This document shows, one piece after another, positions 9,357 to 18,653 of a DNA stretch of 64,000 nt. Below the pieces are notes generated by a model. The model was not told the DNA's origin. It did no database searches and worked only from the letters and a program-made list of their open reading frames with translations. How positions within the stretch are numbered: the first letter of the stretch is position 1; every line of letters starts with the position of its first letter. A program made the position numbers and the translations under genes. Origin of the DNA: DATJGR01 sp963787045 (GTDB lineage: Bacteria; Pseudomonadota; Gammaproteobacteria; Pseudomonadales; Azotimanducaceae); the NCBI GenBank assembly GCA_963787045.1, contig CAWBBR010000010.1, positions 1-64,000 of the forward strand, given 5' to 3'.

Positions 9357-10320
9357 GCAGGCGCGCGGCAGAACCTTGATTCTGATTCATGGCCGAGGCT
9401 TCAAGCCGGCACGCTCCGCTCTCGAAGCGCTATGGCTGAACGCGCTGCGCACGGGTCTCGGCCGCGACGCGCCGGACACGCTATCGGAATTCCATCGCTG
9501 TCGCTGCGAACTCGTGTACTACGGCGACGAAATCAACGCCGTACTCGCGGCTCAAGGGCGACGTTACGACCCGTCGCTCGACCTAGCGGACCTGGAAAAC
9601 ACCCTGTCGGCGCTCGCCGTGCTGTCGAAATCCAGACAATTCCGTCGCGAACATTACGAACGTTTGCCGGGCAAAACCGCGCTCAAAGAGTTTCTCGCCG
9701 ACGTCGGCGCGCCGGCGCTGTCGGCAATCGGTCTGAAGGAACGCGCGCTCGCGCGCTTCATTCCGGAACTCGCAGACTACTGGCACTCCTCGGACAGCCG
9801 TCTGCGGCCGGTCGTAACGCGACTATGCGACGCGATCGCGAATGCAATGGAACGCGGCGACGACGTTCTGTTGGTATCGCATTGTATCGGCTGCGTGGTT
9901 GCCTACGACGCGCTCTGGGCGCTGTCGCGTGGTGGCTACCGAGACGGTGGATGCGCGAACGGCAAGGTCACTACGTGGTTGACCATGGGCGCGCCGCTCG
10001 GTGACGAAAGTGTAAAACGGCGGCTCAATGGCGCCGACGCCGAAAGCTCCAGGCGGTACCCGAACAACATTCTGTCGTGGTTGAACGTTGCGGCGGAAGA
10101 CGACTACGTTTGCCACGACGACCGTCTCGCAAATGACTACGCCGGTATGCTGGAGCAACGGTTGATCAGCCGCATCGAGGATGCGCGCATCTACAATCTG
10201 GCCGTTCGATACGGCCGGTCGAATCCGCACAACGCGTACGGCTATCTGACTCACCCGCGAGTGACGCGCGCCCTAGCAAAATGGTTGGGTCAGCCAATCG
10301 CGTCACAAACAGCGCGATGA
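9334..10320 (+). CDS. alpha/beta-hydrolase-fold protein with Cys nucleophile position
   Basis: 328 residues from a TTG start at 9334 preceded by a strong GAGAGGGGGA. It overlaps the upstream lipoprotein gene by 23 bases. TLILIHGRGF (residues 14-23) is the oxyanion-hole strand typical of alpha/beta hydrolases. The nucleophile elbow reads VSHCIGCVVAYDAL (residues 181-194), so the usual G-x-S-x-G is replaced by S-H-C-I-G with Cys184 at the nucleophile. A late His (DARIYNLAV...NPHNAYGYLTHP) could complete a triad. No signal peptide is seen, so it is probably cytoplasmic. Substrate unknown. Its end overlaps the convergent gene by 18 bases. Confidence 0.6.
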   Translation: MQSTDGTEQARGRTLILIHGRGFKPARSALEALWLNALRTGLGRDAPDTLSEFHRCRCELVYYGDEINAVLAAQGRRYDPSLDLADLENTLSALAVLSKSRQFRREHYERLPGKTALKEFLADVGAPALSAIGLKERALARFIPELADYWHSSDSRLRPVVTRLCDAIANAMERGDDVLLVSHCIGCVVAYDALWALSRGGYRDGGCANGKVTTWLTMGAPLGDESVKRRLNGADAESSRRYPNNILSWLNVAAEDDYVCHDDRLANDYAGMLEQRLISRIEDARIYNLAVRYGRSNPHNAYGYLTHPRVTRALAKWLGQPIASQTAR

Positions 10321-11352
10321 CACCTTGCGCTTCAGATTTTCCGGGCTGTCGATGATCTCGTAGAACTCGTCGAGATAATTCGCGGTGCGTTCGATCGTAG
10401 CGGCGTCGAGTCGCGGGTCGTCTCTGAACAACGCATAGATGTCGGCGCGCGCTTCGCGGAAACGCTCGAGCGTGGCTTGCAGCGCCGCATCGGGCCTGCA
10501 GTATCCCCGATACAGACGTTGATGCACGCTGCCGATAGCGAGCCCTTCGGCCGGCCTGGCATACGGCGCCGCAACGATGCCGGTCGCATCGAAGTCGTAC
10601 GGCACCGGCAGAACAGCACCGTTGGGAGCCGCGAGCAAGACGACGTTGTGGCAACAGTCGTCGCCTTTCGGGCCACGGATCATCGAGAAGTCGGTGTTGC
10701 CCAGCAGGAACTCGAACACCTCGGCGAGATTCGCCTGCACCGGTTCCAGCTGCTCGCGCTCGATGCTATCGACCTTGGCAACCAGCATTTCGCGACGCTT
10801 CGCGAGCCACTCTTCCGGCTCGATCAGGAACGCCGCGTGCGTGCTGCGCTTGCCACTCTTCTCCGTATCGACGTACGTGACCTCGAGCGGCTGCACCCGC
10901 AGGCTGGTCGGAGAAATGCGATTGAAAACGCGGTACGCCAGCAATTCCAGTTCGACCCGGGTCGCGTAACCCGAACTCGTTTCGCCGATGCGGCCGCAGT
11001 GGGTGACCAGCTTGATCTTGTCGAGCCCGGAGAACGGTGTGCCGCTCGGTGCGTCTTTCGGAAAGTTCAGACGTAGTGGAGGAAACTTGCATGCAGCATC
11101 GTCGCGTCGCGACTTACCCCGCGGCTTGAGCTTCAGCGAAGTGCGAACCTCGGTGCCGGATGCATCCTTCCAGATCAGCACGCCGCTTTGATATGCCGGC
11201 TCTTCGCTGTCGTCAGACGCAAGGCGGCCCAACGGCGCCTCGAGGGTGACGGAAATCGCGTTGTCTTCCGCAAAGATCGGAACAGCCGCCCAGGCGGGGC
11301 CATACAACAGGACCACCGATAGCGCGAAGGTCTCACCGATCCGTTTGATCAT
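10303..11352 (-). CDS. secreted CotH-kinase-like protein
   Basis: 349 residues from ATG at 11352, opening a signal peptide (MIKRIGETFALSVVLLYGPAWA); a GTG at 11403 is a possible longer start. The mature protein has VRTSLKLKPRGKSRR, similar to the beta-rich opening of CotH-like proteins, and PVPYDFDATGIV, like the Asp-containing metal/ATP motif (DFD) of CotH-type atypical kinases. NLAEVFEFLLGNTDFSM corresponds to the typical LL-NTDW region. CotH-like proteins are often found with DUF4956 genes, as here. Convergent with the hydrolase gene. Confidence 0.6.
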   Translation of the reverse strand: MIKRIGETFALSVVLLYGPAWAAVPIFAEDNAISVTLEAPLGRLASDDSEEPAYQSGVLIWKDASGTEVRTSLKLKPRGKSRRDDAACKFPPLRLNFPKDAPSGTPFSGLDKIKLVTHCGRIGETSSGYATRVELELLAYRVFNRISPTSLRVQPLEVTYVDTEKSGKRSTHAAFLIEPEEWLAKRREMLVAKVDSIEREQLEPVQANLAEVFEFLLGNTDFSMIRGPKGDDCCHNVVLLAAPNGAVLPVPYDFDATGIVAAPYARPAEGLAIGSVHQRLYRGYCRPDAALQATLERFREARADIYALFRDDPRLDAATIERTANYLDEFYEIIDSPENLKRKVSSRCL

Positions 11353-11543
11353 GCGCGCGGCCGCTCGTCGACGGCTGAGTGTAGTCTTCGACGAAGTGCC
11401 CACACCAATGCTATTGGACTACTCACAGTTGCTCGTCCAAGGATCGTCGCCGGTGATAATGCTAAGCGTCTCGTCGCACGACTTGCGTCCGCCGTCTGCC
11501 CGCTGCACGCTGCGGGGCGATGTCGTAACGAACGAACGTGGTG

Positions 11544-12038
11544 ATGAGTTCAGACGCCGTACGCGAGTTGGAAGTCGTCCGGGAAGTACTCGCAACGACC
11601 ACGCCGGACGCGAACCTGCTGCTACCGGCGTTGCTCGAGGTGCAGCACAGACTGGGGCACGTCTCGAATGCCTGTATCGCGGCAGCGGCGCAACACTTCA
11701 ACCTGTCGCGCGCCGACGTGTACGGCGTTGCGACCTTCTATCACGACCTGCGTGCCGAGCCCGCGGGCGATCATCTGATCCAGATCTGTCAGGCCGAAGC
11801 GTGTCAGGCGGTGGGTTGCCGCGCACTCGCGTCGCACGCCGAACGTCGCCTCGGCGTGACAATGGGAACAACTTCGCCGGACCGGCGGGTGACGCTGGAG
11901 AAGGCATATTGCTTCGGCAATTGCGCGTGCGGGCCGACGGTGCGCATCGACGACGCGATTCACGGTCGAGTCACTCCCGAGCGATTCGACGCGCTCGTCG
12001 CCGCGCTCGCCAATGGATTGGACGGCGCTCGACCATGA
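11544..12038 (+). CDS. fdsG: NAD-dependent formate dehydrogenase gamma subunit
   Basis: 164 residues from ATG 11544 (GTG codons at 11538 and 11541 are in frame). NuoE-like thioredoxin-fold [2Fe-2S] subunit of the cytoplasmic molybdenum FDH. Cluster ligands are visible as CQAEACQAVGC and, about 40 residues on, CFGNCACGP. LLLPALLEVQHRLGHVSN and VYGVATFYHDL are typical of the family. It passes electrons between the FdsB flavin and the FdsA clusters. First gene of the fds operon; its TGA overlaps the fdsB ATG. Confidence 0.9.
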   Translation: MSSDAVRELEVVREVLATTTPDANLLLPALLEVQHRLGHVSNACIAAAAQHFNLSRADVYGVATFYHDLRAEPAGDHLIQICQAEACQAVGCRALASHAERRLGVTMGTTSPDRRVTLEKAYCFGNCACGPTVRIDDAIHGRVTPERFDALVAALANGLDGARP

Positions 12039-13589
12039 CGTCACGCATCTTCGTACCAAACGACACGAGTGCGTGCTCGCTGGGCGCGGACGCCGTGGCC
12101 GTCGCGGTCGAAGCTGCGCTGGCGACCAACGGCATCGACGCGCGCGTGATCCGCAACGGTTCGCGCGGCGCGTACGCGCTGGAACCGTTGGTGGAAGTGG
12201 AGACAGCCGACGGACGTATCGGCTTTCCGCGTGTAATGCCCAGACAGGTTGCGGAACTGTTTGCCGGCCGCGAGCCGGACCGGCAGTCACGCGTCGTGCA
12301 TCGGCCTCGTCGACGATGTGCCGTTCCTGAAAAGCCAGATGCGTCTGACGTTCGCACGCGCCGGCGTGATCGATCCGCTCGATCTCGATGCCTATCGCGC
12401 CAACGGTGGGTTCGAGGGGCTGGCGCACGCTCGGGCGCTTACGGCGACACAGATCGTGGATGAGGTACGCACGTCCGGATTGCGCGGTCGCGGCGGCGCG
12501 GCCTTCCCGGCCGCAGTGAAGTGGCAAACCGTTCTCGACGCGAAAGATCCGGTGAAGTACGTCGTGTGCAATGCGGACGAGGGCGATTCCGGAACCTTTG
12601 CGGACCGGTTGTTGATCGAAGCGGATCCGTTTCAACTGATTGAAGGCATGCTGATCGCCGCGATCGCTACCGGCGCGGCGCAGGGCTACGTGTACTTGCG
12701 TTCCGAGTATCCGCGTGCGCGCGACGTATTCGCGCGCGCGTTGACCGCGGCTCGCCGCGCGGGCGTGCTCGGTCGCGACGCGTGCGGCGCAGGTCGGCCG
12801 TTCGACATCGAGTTGCGGATGGGCGCCGGCGCGTACATATGCGGCGAAGAGACGTCGCTGCTCGAGAGTCTCGAAGGAAAGCGCGGCCTCGTCCGCTTCA
12901 AACCGCCGGTGCCGGCAATCAGCGGGTTGTTCGGCAAACCGACGCTGATCCACAACGTGCTCACCCTCGCGGCGGTAACGACCATCCTCAGCCGCGGTGG
13001 CAACGCTTACGCGGCGCTCGGCACCGGGCGGTCGCGCGGCACGATGCCGTTCCAGCTCGGCGGCAACATCGCAAACGGCGGCATCGTCGAATTGCCGTTC
13101 GGTGAGAGTGTGCGCAACGTGCTGCAGGAATTCGGCGGCGGCAGCCGTTCCGGAAGACCGTTGCGCGCGGTTCAGATCGGCGGACCACTCGGCGCATATC
13201 TGCCGCAGTCGCTCTGGGATACGCCGCTCGACTACGAAGCGTTCGCGGCGCACTCCGCCATGCTCGGGCACGGCGGCATCGTCGCATTCGACGACACCGT
13301 CGATCTCGGCGAGCAGGCGCAGTTCGCGATGCAGTTCTGCGCGCACGAATCGTGCGGCAAGTGCACGCCGTGCCGGATCGGCTCGGTGCGCGGCGTCGAA
13401 GTGATCGAGCGGATCCGTCGCGGCGAACGCACCGACGCGAACGTTGCATTGCTCGAAGATCTGTGCGAAACGATGGAGACCGGTTCTTTGTGTGCGCTGG
13501 GTGGACTCACGCCGATGCCCGTTCGCAGCATTCTCAAACACTTTCCCGGCGACATGATCCGCGGTGTGAAAGGTCCTGTTTCGCCATGA
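12035..13589 (+). CDS. fdsB: formate dehydrogenase beta subunit, frameshift near N-terminus
   Basis: NuoF-like flavoprotein that reduces NAD+. The start ATG 12035 overlaps fdsG (ATGA) and opens the small domain typical of FdsB (MTSRIFVPNDTSACSLGADA through NGSRGAYALEPLVEVE). The family sequence leaves this frame at about 12260-12300 and resumes one base over as ASCIGLVDDVPFLKSQMRLT. The rest is intact: GLRGRGGAAFP, YVVCNADEGDSGTFADR (FMN site), GAGAYICGEETSLLESLEG (NAD site), ESCGKCTPCRIG plus a later Cys as the [4Fe-4S] ligands. A net +1 shift is needed. An internal start at 12339 (MRLTFARAG) would give a protein without the N-terminal domain. Confidence 0.88.
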
Positions 13590-16378
13590 ACGCGGCCGAT
13601 CACGTGCACCGCGACCTCGGCACGCCTGCCACTACGTCTGACCGCTCCGTGCGTCTCACCATCGACGGCATCGCCGTCGAAGCCGCCGAAGGTACGTCGG
13701 TGTTGCGCGCGGCGTTGGCGGCCGGCATCGGCATTCCGAAACTGTGCGCCACCGATTCGCTCGCCCCTTTCGGCTCGTGTCGGGTCTGCCTCGTGGAGAT
13801 TCAGGGGCGCAAAGGTACGCCTGCGTCGTGCACCACCCCGGTCGAGGCCGGCATGGTCGTGCGCACCCAAACGGAGACGTTGGCGCGCGTGCGGAAAGGC
13901 GTGCTCGAACTGTACATTTCCGACCATCCGCTCGATTGTCTGACCTGTGCCGCCAATGGCGACTGCGAGTTGCAGGACGTTGCGGGCGAAGTCGGGCTGC
14001 GCGACGTGCGCTACGGCATCGCCGGCGCGAATCATCTCGGCCAGGCGAAGGACGTATCGAATCCGTACTTCGCTTTCGATCCGTCGAAGTGCATCGTCTG
14101 CTCGCGTTGCGTGCGCGCGTGCGAAGAGGTGCAAGGAACGTTTGCGCTCACCGTGGCCGGCCGCGGTTTCGACTCCGCCATTGCCGCGAGCGCGGCCGAC
14201 CCTTTCATCGACTCCGAATGCGTATCGTGCGGCGCGTGCGTTCAGGCGTGCCCCACCGCCACGCTGATCGAGAAATCCGTCGTCGAGCACGGCCAGCCCG
14301 ATCGCGTCGTGAAGACGACGTGCGCTTACTGCGGCGTCGGCTGTTCGTTCAAAGCGGAGCTGAAAGGCGACCAGCTGATCCGCATGGAGCCCGATCCCGA
14401 CGGCGGCGCGAACCACGGCCACTCGTGCGTGAAGGGGCGTTTCGCGTGGGGTTACGCCACGCACCGCGACCGCGTGTTGAAACCGCTGGTACGCGAACAC
14501 ATCGACGAGCCGTGGCGCGAGGCGTCGTGGGACGAAGCGATCGGCTTCGCTGCGCAGCGATTCCGCGCAATCGCAGATCGATACGGGCGTCATTCGATCG
14601 GCGGCATTTCGTCGTCGCGCTGTACGAACGAAGAAGTGTTCGTCGTGCAGAAGCTGGTGCGCGCTGCGTTCGGCAACAACAACATCGATACGTGCGCGCG
14701 CGTCTGCCACTCGCCGACCGGATATGGACTCAAGCAGACGTTCGGTACGTCGGCCGGTACGCAGGATTTCCAGTCTGTCGATCAGGCCGACGTCGTCATG
14801 GTGATCGGCGCCAATCCCACCGACGCGCATCCGGTGTTCGCGTCGCGCCTCAAGCGACGGCTGCGCCAAGGGGCGCAATTGATCGTCGCCGATCCGCGCC
14901 GCATCGACCTGGTCCGCAGCGCGCACGTCGAAGCGCGCCATCATCTGCAGTTGCGTCCCGGCACGAACGTCGCGCTGATCAACGCGCTCGCGCACGTCGT
15001 CGTCTCTGAAGGTCTTGTCGATGAAGCCTTCGTCGCCGAACGGTGCGAGCGCGAGTCGTTCGAGCGCTGGCGAACGTTCATCGCCGCGCAGGAACACTCG
15101 CCGGAAGCATCCGAACCGTTCACCGGCGTGCCGGCCGACGAACTGCGGCGCGCGGCGCGCCTCTATGCGAGCGCGCGCAACGCCACCATCTATTACGGCC
15201 TCGGCGTTACCGAACACAGCCAGGGCAGCACGATGGTCATGGGGCTCGCGAACCTCGCGATGGCCACCGGCAACATCGGTCGCGACGGCGTCGGCGTGAA
15301 TCCGTTGCGCGGCCAGAACAACGTTCAGGGCGCGTGCGACATGGGGTCGTTTCCGCACGAGTTTTCCGGGTATCGCCACATTTCCGACGACGCGGTGCGC
15401 GGCTCGTTCGAATCGCACTGGCACGTACAACTCGACGCCGAACCGGGCTTGCGCATCCCGAACATGCTGTCGCAGGCGATCGGCGGCGAGTTTCGCGGCC
15501 TGTTCATCCAGGGCGAGGATCTGGCGCAGTCCGATCCGAATACGCAGCACGTCGCCGATGCGCTGCGATCGCTCGACTGCCTCGTGGTGCAGGACCTGTT
15601 CCACAACGAGACGTCGAAGTTCGCCCACGTCTTCCTGCCCGGCACGTCGTTCCTCGAAAAGGACGGTACGTACACCAACGCCGAACGCCGCATCAACCGC
15701 GTGCGTCCGGTGATGGCCGCCAAGGCCGGGCTCAGCGAGTGGGAAACCGTCGGTCGGCTGGCCACCGCGATGGGCTATCCAATGCACTACGACAACGCCG
15801 CGCAGATCATGGACGAGATCGCCGCGCTAACGCCGACGTTCAGGGGCGTTTCGTTCGAGAAACTCGATCGCGAGGGCGGCATGCAGTGGCCGGTAACCGA
15901 TGCGTCGTCGCCCGGCACGCGGATTCTGCACGAAGCCGCTTTCGTACGGGGCAAAGGCAAATTCTTCCTCACGCGCTACGTGCCCACCGACGAACGCGCC
16001 AACCGTCGTTATCCGTTGTTGCTGACCACCGGCCGCATCCTGAGCCAGTACAACGTCGGCACGCAGACGCGGCGCACCGCAAACGTCGCATGGCACGCCC
16101 GCGACGTGCTCGAGATGCATCCGCACGATGCCGAACTGCGCGGTATCGTCGACGGCGATCCGGTGCTGCTGTCGAGCCGCAAAGGTTCTACGACGTTGGC
16201 TGCACAGGTGACCGATCGCGTTACGGAAGGCGTGGTCTATACGACATTCCACCATCCGGGCACGGCCGCGAACGTGGTCACCACCGAAAACTCCGACTGG
16301 GCGACCAACTGTCCCGAATACAAAGTCACCGCCGTCGAAGTGCGCCCGACGAACGAACCGCTCGGACAAGATGACTGA
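13586..16378 (+). CDS. fdsA: formate dehydrogenase alpha (catalytic) subunit
   Basis: 930 residues from ATG 13586, overlapping fdsB by four bases. Order: N-terminal [2Fe-2S] domain (FGSCRVCLVEI), His-Cys-type ligands near DHPLDCLTC and GDCELQD, two ferredoxin-like [4Fe-4S] sites (CIVCSRCVRACEE and CVSCGACVQACPT), the [4Fe-4S] next to molybdopterin (CAYCGVGCSF), then the bis-MGD catalytic domain. DTCARVCHSPTGYGL places Cys374 as Mo ligand followed by the catalytic His375. The C-terminal beta-barrel has LLLTTGRILSQYNVGTQTRR. Oxidises formate to CO2. Cys rather than Sec is encoded. Confidence 0.93.
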   Translation: MNAADHVHRDLGTPATTSDRSVRLTIDGIAVEAAEGTSVLRAALAAGIGIPKLCATDSLAPFGSCRVCLVEIQGRKGTPASCTTPVEAGMVVRTQTETLARVRKGVLELYISDHPLDCLTCAANGDCELQDVAGEVGLRDVRYGIAGANHLGQAKDVSNPYFAFDPSKCIVCSRCVRACEEVQGTFALTVAGRGFDSAIAASAADPFIDSECVSCGACVQACPTATLIEKSVVEHGQPDRVVKTTCAYCGVGCSFKAELKGDQLIRMEPDPDGGANHGHSCVKGRFAWGYATHRDRVLKPLVREHIDEPWREASWDEAIGFAAQRFRAIADRYGRHSIGGISSSRCTNEEVFVVQKLVRAAFGNNNIDTCARVCHSPTGYGLKQTFGTSAGTQDFQSVDQADVVMVIGANPTDAHPVFASRLKRRLRQGAQLIVADPRRIDLVRSAHVEARHHLQLRPGTNVALINALAHVVVSEGLVDEAFVAERCERESFERWRTFIAAQEHSPEASEPFTGVPADELRRAARLYASARNATIYYGLGVTEHSQGSTMVMGLANLAMATGNIGRDGVGVNPLRGQNNVQGACDMGSFPHEFSGYRHISDDAVRGSFESHWHVQLDAEPGLRIPNMLSQAIGGEFRGLFIQGEDLAQSDPNTQHVADALRSLDCLVVQDLFHNETSKFAHVFLPGTSFLEKDGTYTNAERRINRVRPVMAAKAGLSEWETVGRLATAMGYPMHYDNAAQIMDEIAALTPTFRGVSFEKLDREGGMQWPVTDASSPGTRILHEAAFVRGKGKFFLTRYVPTDERANRRYPLLLTTGRILSQYNVGTQTRRTANVAWHARDVLEMHPHDAELRGIVDGDPVLLSSRKGSTTLAAQVTDRVTEGVVYTTFHHPGTAANVVTTENSDWATNCPEYKVTAVEVRPTNEPLGQDD

Positions 16379-17165
16379 CAGTCCGCCGCGGCAGCCCGTC
16401 GTCGAACGGCGGGTAACCTCCACCGGCAGCGACGTGCAAGCGTGGGGCATCGCGGTCGAAACGCCGGTCGAGATCGGCATCAACGGCGCGCCGTGGACCG
16501 TAATGATGGCGACGCCGACCGATCTCGAAGACCTCGCGATCGGGCTGGCGCTGACCGAGCGCGTCGTGAGCGACATCAACGCCGTAGAGCGCATCACCGT
16601 GTCGAACTACCTCGAAGGCATCGTCGTCGATCTGACCGTTCCGTTGCACGCGGTGAACGAATCCGCCCGCAACCGCCGCTCGCTCGAAGGCAGGATCGGT
16701 TGCGGTCTTTGCGGCGTGGAGGCGCTCGCCGGCCTTCCATCGCGCCCCACCCGTGTCGTTGGCACGCGCGGCTCGGTCGGCGCAGACGCGGTGCAGCGCG
16801 CATTCGCGGAGCTGTCGGCATTGCAACCACTGAACCTGGCGACGCATTCCGTGCACGCGGCCGCGTGGTGTCGGACCGATGGTCGCATCGAACTGGTTCG
16901 CGAAGACGTGGGACGCCACAACGCGCTGGACAAGCTGATCGGCGCGCGCGTTCGTGCCGGCCACATCGACGCTCCCGGATTCATCGCGATGACGAGCCGC
17001 TGCAGTTTCGAACTGGTGTACAAAGCGGCCGCAACGCGCGCAGGCGCGCTGGCGACGATCTCCGCCCCGACCAGCCTCGCGCTCGAATGGGCCGAAATGC
17101 TCGACCTGCCGCTGATGTGTCGCGGCGCCGGCGATTCCATCGTGGCGTTTGCGCCGGCCAGGTAG
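16371..17165 (+). CDS. fdhD: FdhD/FdsC formate dehydrogenase accessory sulfurtransferase
   Basis: 264 residues, overlapping fdsA by eight bases. It transfers sulfur to the molybdenum cofactor and is needed for active FDH; in fds operons the homologue is called FdsC. The CGLCG motif at residues 111-115 supplies the Cys pair (Cys111, Cys114). LVREDVGRHNALDKLIG and SRCSFELVYKAA are conserved FdhD blocks. Fourth gene of the operon, followed two bases on by fdsD. Confidence 0.9.
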   Translation: MTDSPPRQPVVERRVTSTGSDVQAWGIAVETPVEIGINGAPWTVMMATPTDLEDLAIGLALTERVVSDINAVERITVSNYLEGIVVDLTVPLHAVNESARNRRSLEGRIGCGLCGVEALAGLPSRPTRVVGTRGSVGADAVQRAFAELSALQPLNLATHSVHAAAWCRTDGRIELVREDVGRHNALDKLIGARVRAGHIDAPGFIAMTSRCSFELVYKAAATRAGALATISAPTSLALEWAEMLDLPLMCRGAGDSIVAFAPAR

Positions 17166-17167
17166 CC

Positions 17168-17386
17168 ATGCAGCAGGAAGATCTCGTTCGCATGATCAAT
17201 CAGATCGCCGATTTCTTCGACGCGTATCCGGAGCCCGAAGCGGTAGCCGGCGTGGCGGAACATTTACGCAAATTCTGGGATCCGGCGATGCGGCGAGAAT
17301 TGCTCGACGCGCGCGAAACGCTGCACGATCGGCTGCATCCGGTGGCGCGCCGGGCGCTGGCCGGACTTGCCGAAACGACGCCGTGA
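17168..17386 (+). CDS. fdsD: formate dehydrogenase delta subunit
   Basis: 72 residues, ATG 17168, two bases after the fdhD stop. Helical, acidic and without cofactor ligands. EDLVRMINQIADFF followed by YPEPEAVAGVAEHLRKFWDPAMR is the typical FdsD pattern. It is thought to help maturation or stability of the FdsABG complex. Its TGA overlaps the GTG start of mobA. Confidence 0.85.
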   Translation: MQQEDLVRMINQIADFFDAYPEPEAVAGVAEHLRKFWDPAMRRELLDARETLHDRLHPVARRALAGLAETTP

Positions 17387-18000
17387 TTCGAACCGGCGAC
17401 GTCACCGGCCTGATTCTCTGCGGCGGCGCCGGCGCGCGTCTCGGCGGCCTCGACAAACCGTTGGAGCTCCTCGGCGGCGTTCCGCTCGTCGAGCACGTTC
17501 GGGAACGGCTGCGCCCGCAGGTCGCCCGGATCCTGATCAGCTGCAATCGCAATTTCGACGACTACCGTCGCTGGCACGACACGATCGTTGCCGACGAGAC
17601 CGCCAGCCGCGGTCCGTTGGGCGGAATCCTCGCGGGCCTGAATCTCGCCGACACCGACTATCTGTTCGTCTGTCCCGGCGACGCACCTTTTCTATCGACC
17701 ACGCTCATCGAGCGTCTGACGTCTGCGCTCGACCGCGACGCGGTCGATATCGCGATGCCGCGCGACGGCACACGCAGGCAACACCTGTTCGCGTTGATGC
17801 GGCGTACGCTGGCAGGTGCACTCAGCGACTATCTCGAGTCCGGCGGGCGTTCGATGCACGAATTCGTCGACCTGCAGCGCACGATCGTCGTCGATGCATC
17901 GGACGCGCGCGACGCGTTCTTCAACGTCAATTCACCGGCAGATCTGCGCGCCGCCGAAGCGATCCTGCGGCGCAACAGGCTCTCGACTACTCCCGACTGA
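17383..18000 (+). CDS. mobA: molybdenum cofactor guanylyltransferase
   Basis: 205 residues from GTG 17383, coupled to fdsD by a GTGA overlap. It attaches GMP to molybdopterin to make the MGD cofactor that FdsA needs. GLILCGGAGARLGGLDKPLE is the nucleotide-binding signature, and FVCPGDAPFLSTTLI is the Mg-binding Asp region. FNVNSPADL near the end is also typical of MobA. Placing it at the end of the operon ties cofactor supply to enzyme production. The end overlaps the convergent membrane-protein gene by 14 bases. Confidence 0.88.
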   Translation: MIRTGDVTGLILCGGAGARLGGLDKPLELLGGVPLVEHVRERLRPQVARILISCNRNFDDYRRWHDTIVADETASRGPLGGILAGLNLADTDYLFVCPGDAPFLSTTLIERLTSALDRDAVDIAMPRDGTRRQHLFALMRRTLAGALSDYLESGGRSMHEFVDLQRTIVVDASDARDAFFNVNSPADLRAAEAILRRNRLSTTPD

Positions 18001-18652
18001 AGCTGGCAATCTCATCGAGTTGGCGCGCCGCGCGCGACAGGCTGTGTCCCGCCAGATCGTCCATCAGCCCCTGCACGATGCGCGATCCTCGCGGCGAGCG
18101 CCCGACGACTCGCGGCAACCACAGCGTCAGCGCGATGCCGACGACGCCGATCCCGAGTGCAACGTAAATCCAGGCCGGAGCCGGCGCGTAGATGTCGACG
18201 TCGCGCAGCCATTTCGCCCCGATCATCGTGGCGACCACCCACAGCATCCACCACGGCAGACCCAGCCAGAGTTGCTGGTTGATGCGAGTTCGACGCAGAC
18301 ACGCGAGATGGCGCTGCAATTCCACCACCGGCGCCGCGTAGTCGACCGTCGCGATCTGCAGCAATTGCCGCACGCTCAACACGATCGCCGCAACCGCATA
18401 TGCGTGCATGACCAGACCGGCCACCAACAGGTGCGTCGTGTCGCGATACTGAATCCAGAACGGCGCGATCACCGTTCCAATCGTTACCGCCCAGAACAGC
18501 GCCTGGACGAATTGACCCCAACCGATCGCGCGCAACGTGGAACGCGTCTTGTCGAGCCTGCGTTCGCGCAAGAGTTGCACGGTGAGCGAGTTGCCGGCAT
18601 CGACGCGGCGTTCGAGTTCGTGCCATGCGGTCTTCAGGTCGTCGAGTTCCAT
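17987..18652 (-). CDS. four-helix membrane protein paired with ECF sigma factor
   Basis: 221 residues from ATG 18652, directly after the sigma-factor stop. It starts with a cytoplasmic amphipathic region (MELDDLKTAWHELERRVDAG) followed by four hydrophobic spans at about 45-66, 75-97, 130-147 and 157-178. The gene order and topology fit an anti-sigma or sensor partner of the upstream ECF factor, but no zinc-type anti-sigma motif is seen. Role inferred from position. Confidence 0.6.
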   Translation of the reverse strand: MELDDLKTAWHELERRVDAGNSLTVQLLRERRLDKTRSTLRAIGWGQFVQALFWAVTIGTVIAPFWIQYRDTTHLLVAGLVMHAYAVAAIVLSVRQLLQIATVDYAAPVVELQRHLACLRRTRINQQLWLGLPWWMLWVVATMIGAKWLRDVDIYAPAPAWIYVALGIGVVGIALTLWLPRVVGRSPRGSRIVQGLMDDLAGHSLSRAARQLDEIASFSRE

Positions 18653-18653
18653 G

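Noticed and set aside
11622..13541. A 639-codon minus-strand open frame
   Set aside because: Antisense to fdsG and fdsB, which show clear conserved motifs.
13232..15787. An 851-codon open frame on the minus strand across fdsB and fdsA
   Set aside because: It mirrors the fds coding strand; long antisense frames are common in GC-rich genes, and its Arg/Ala/Val-rich translation has no family motif.
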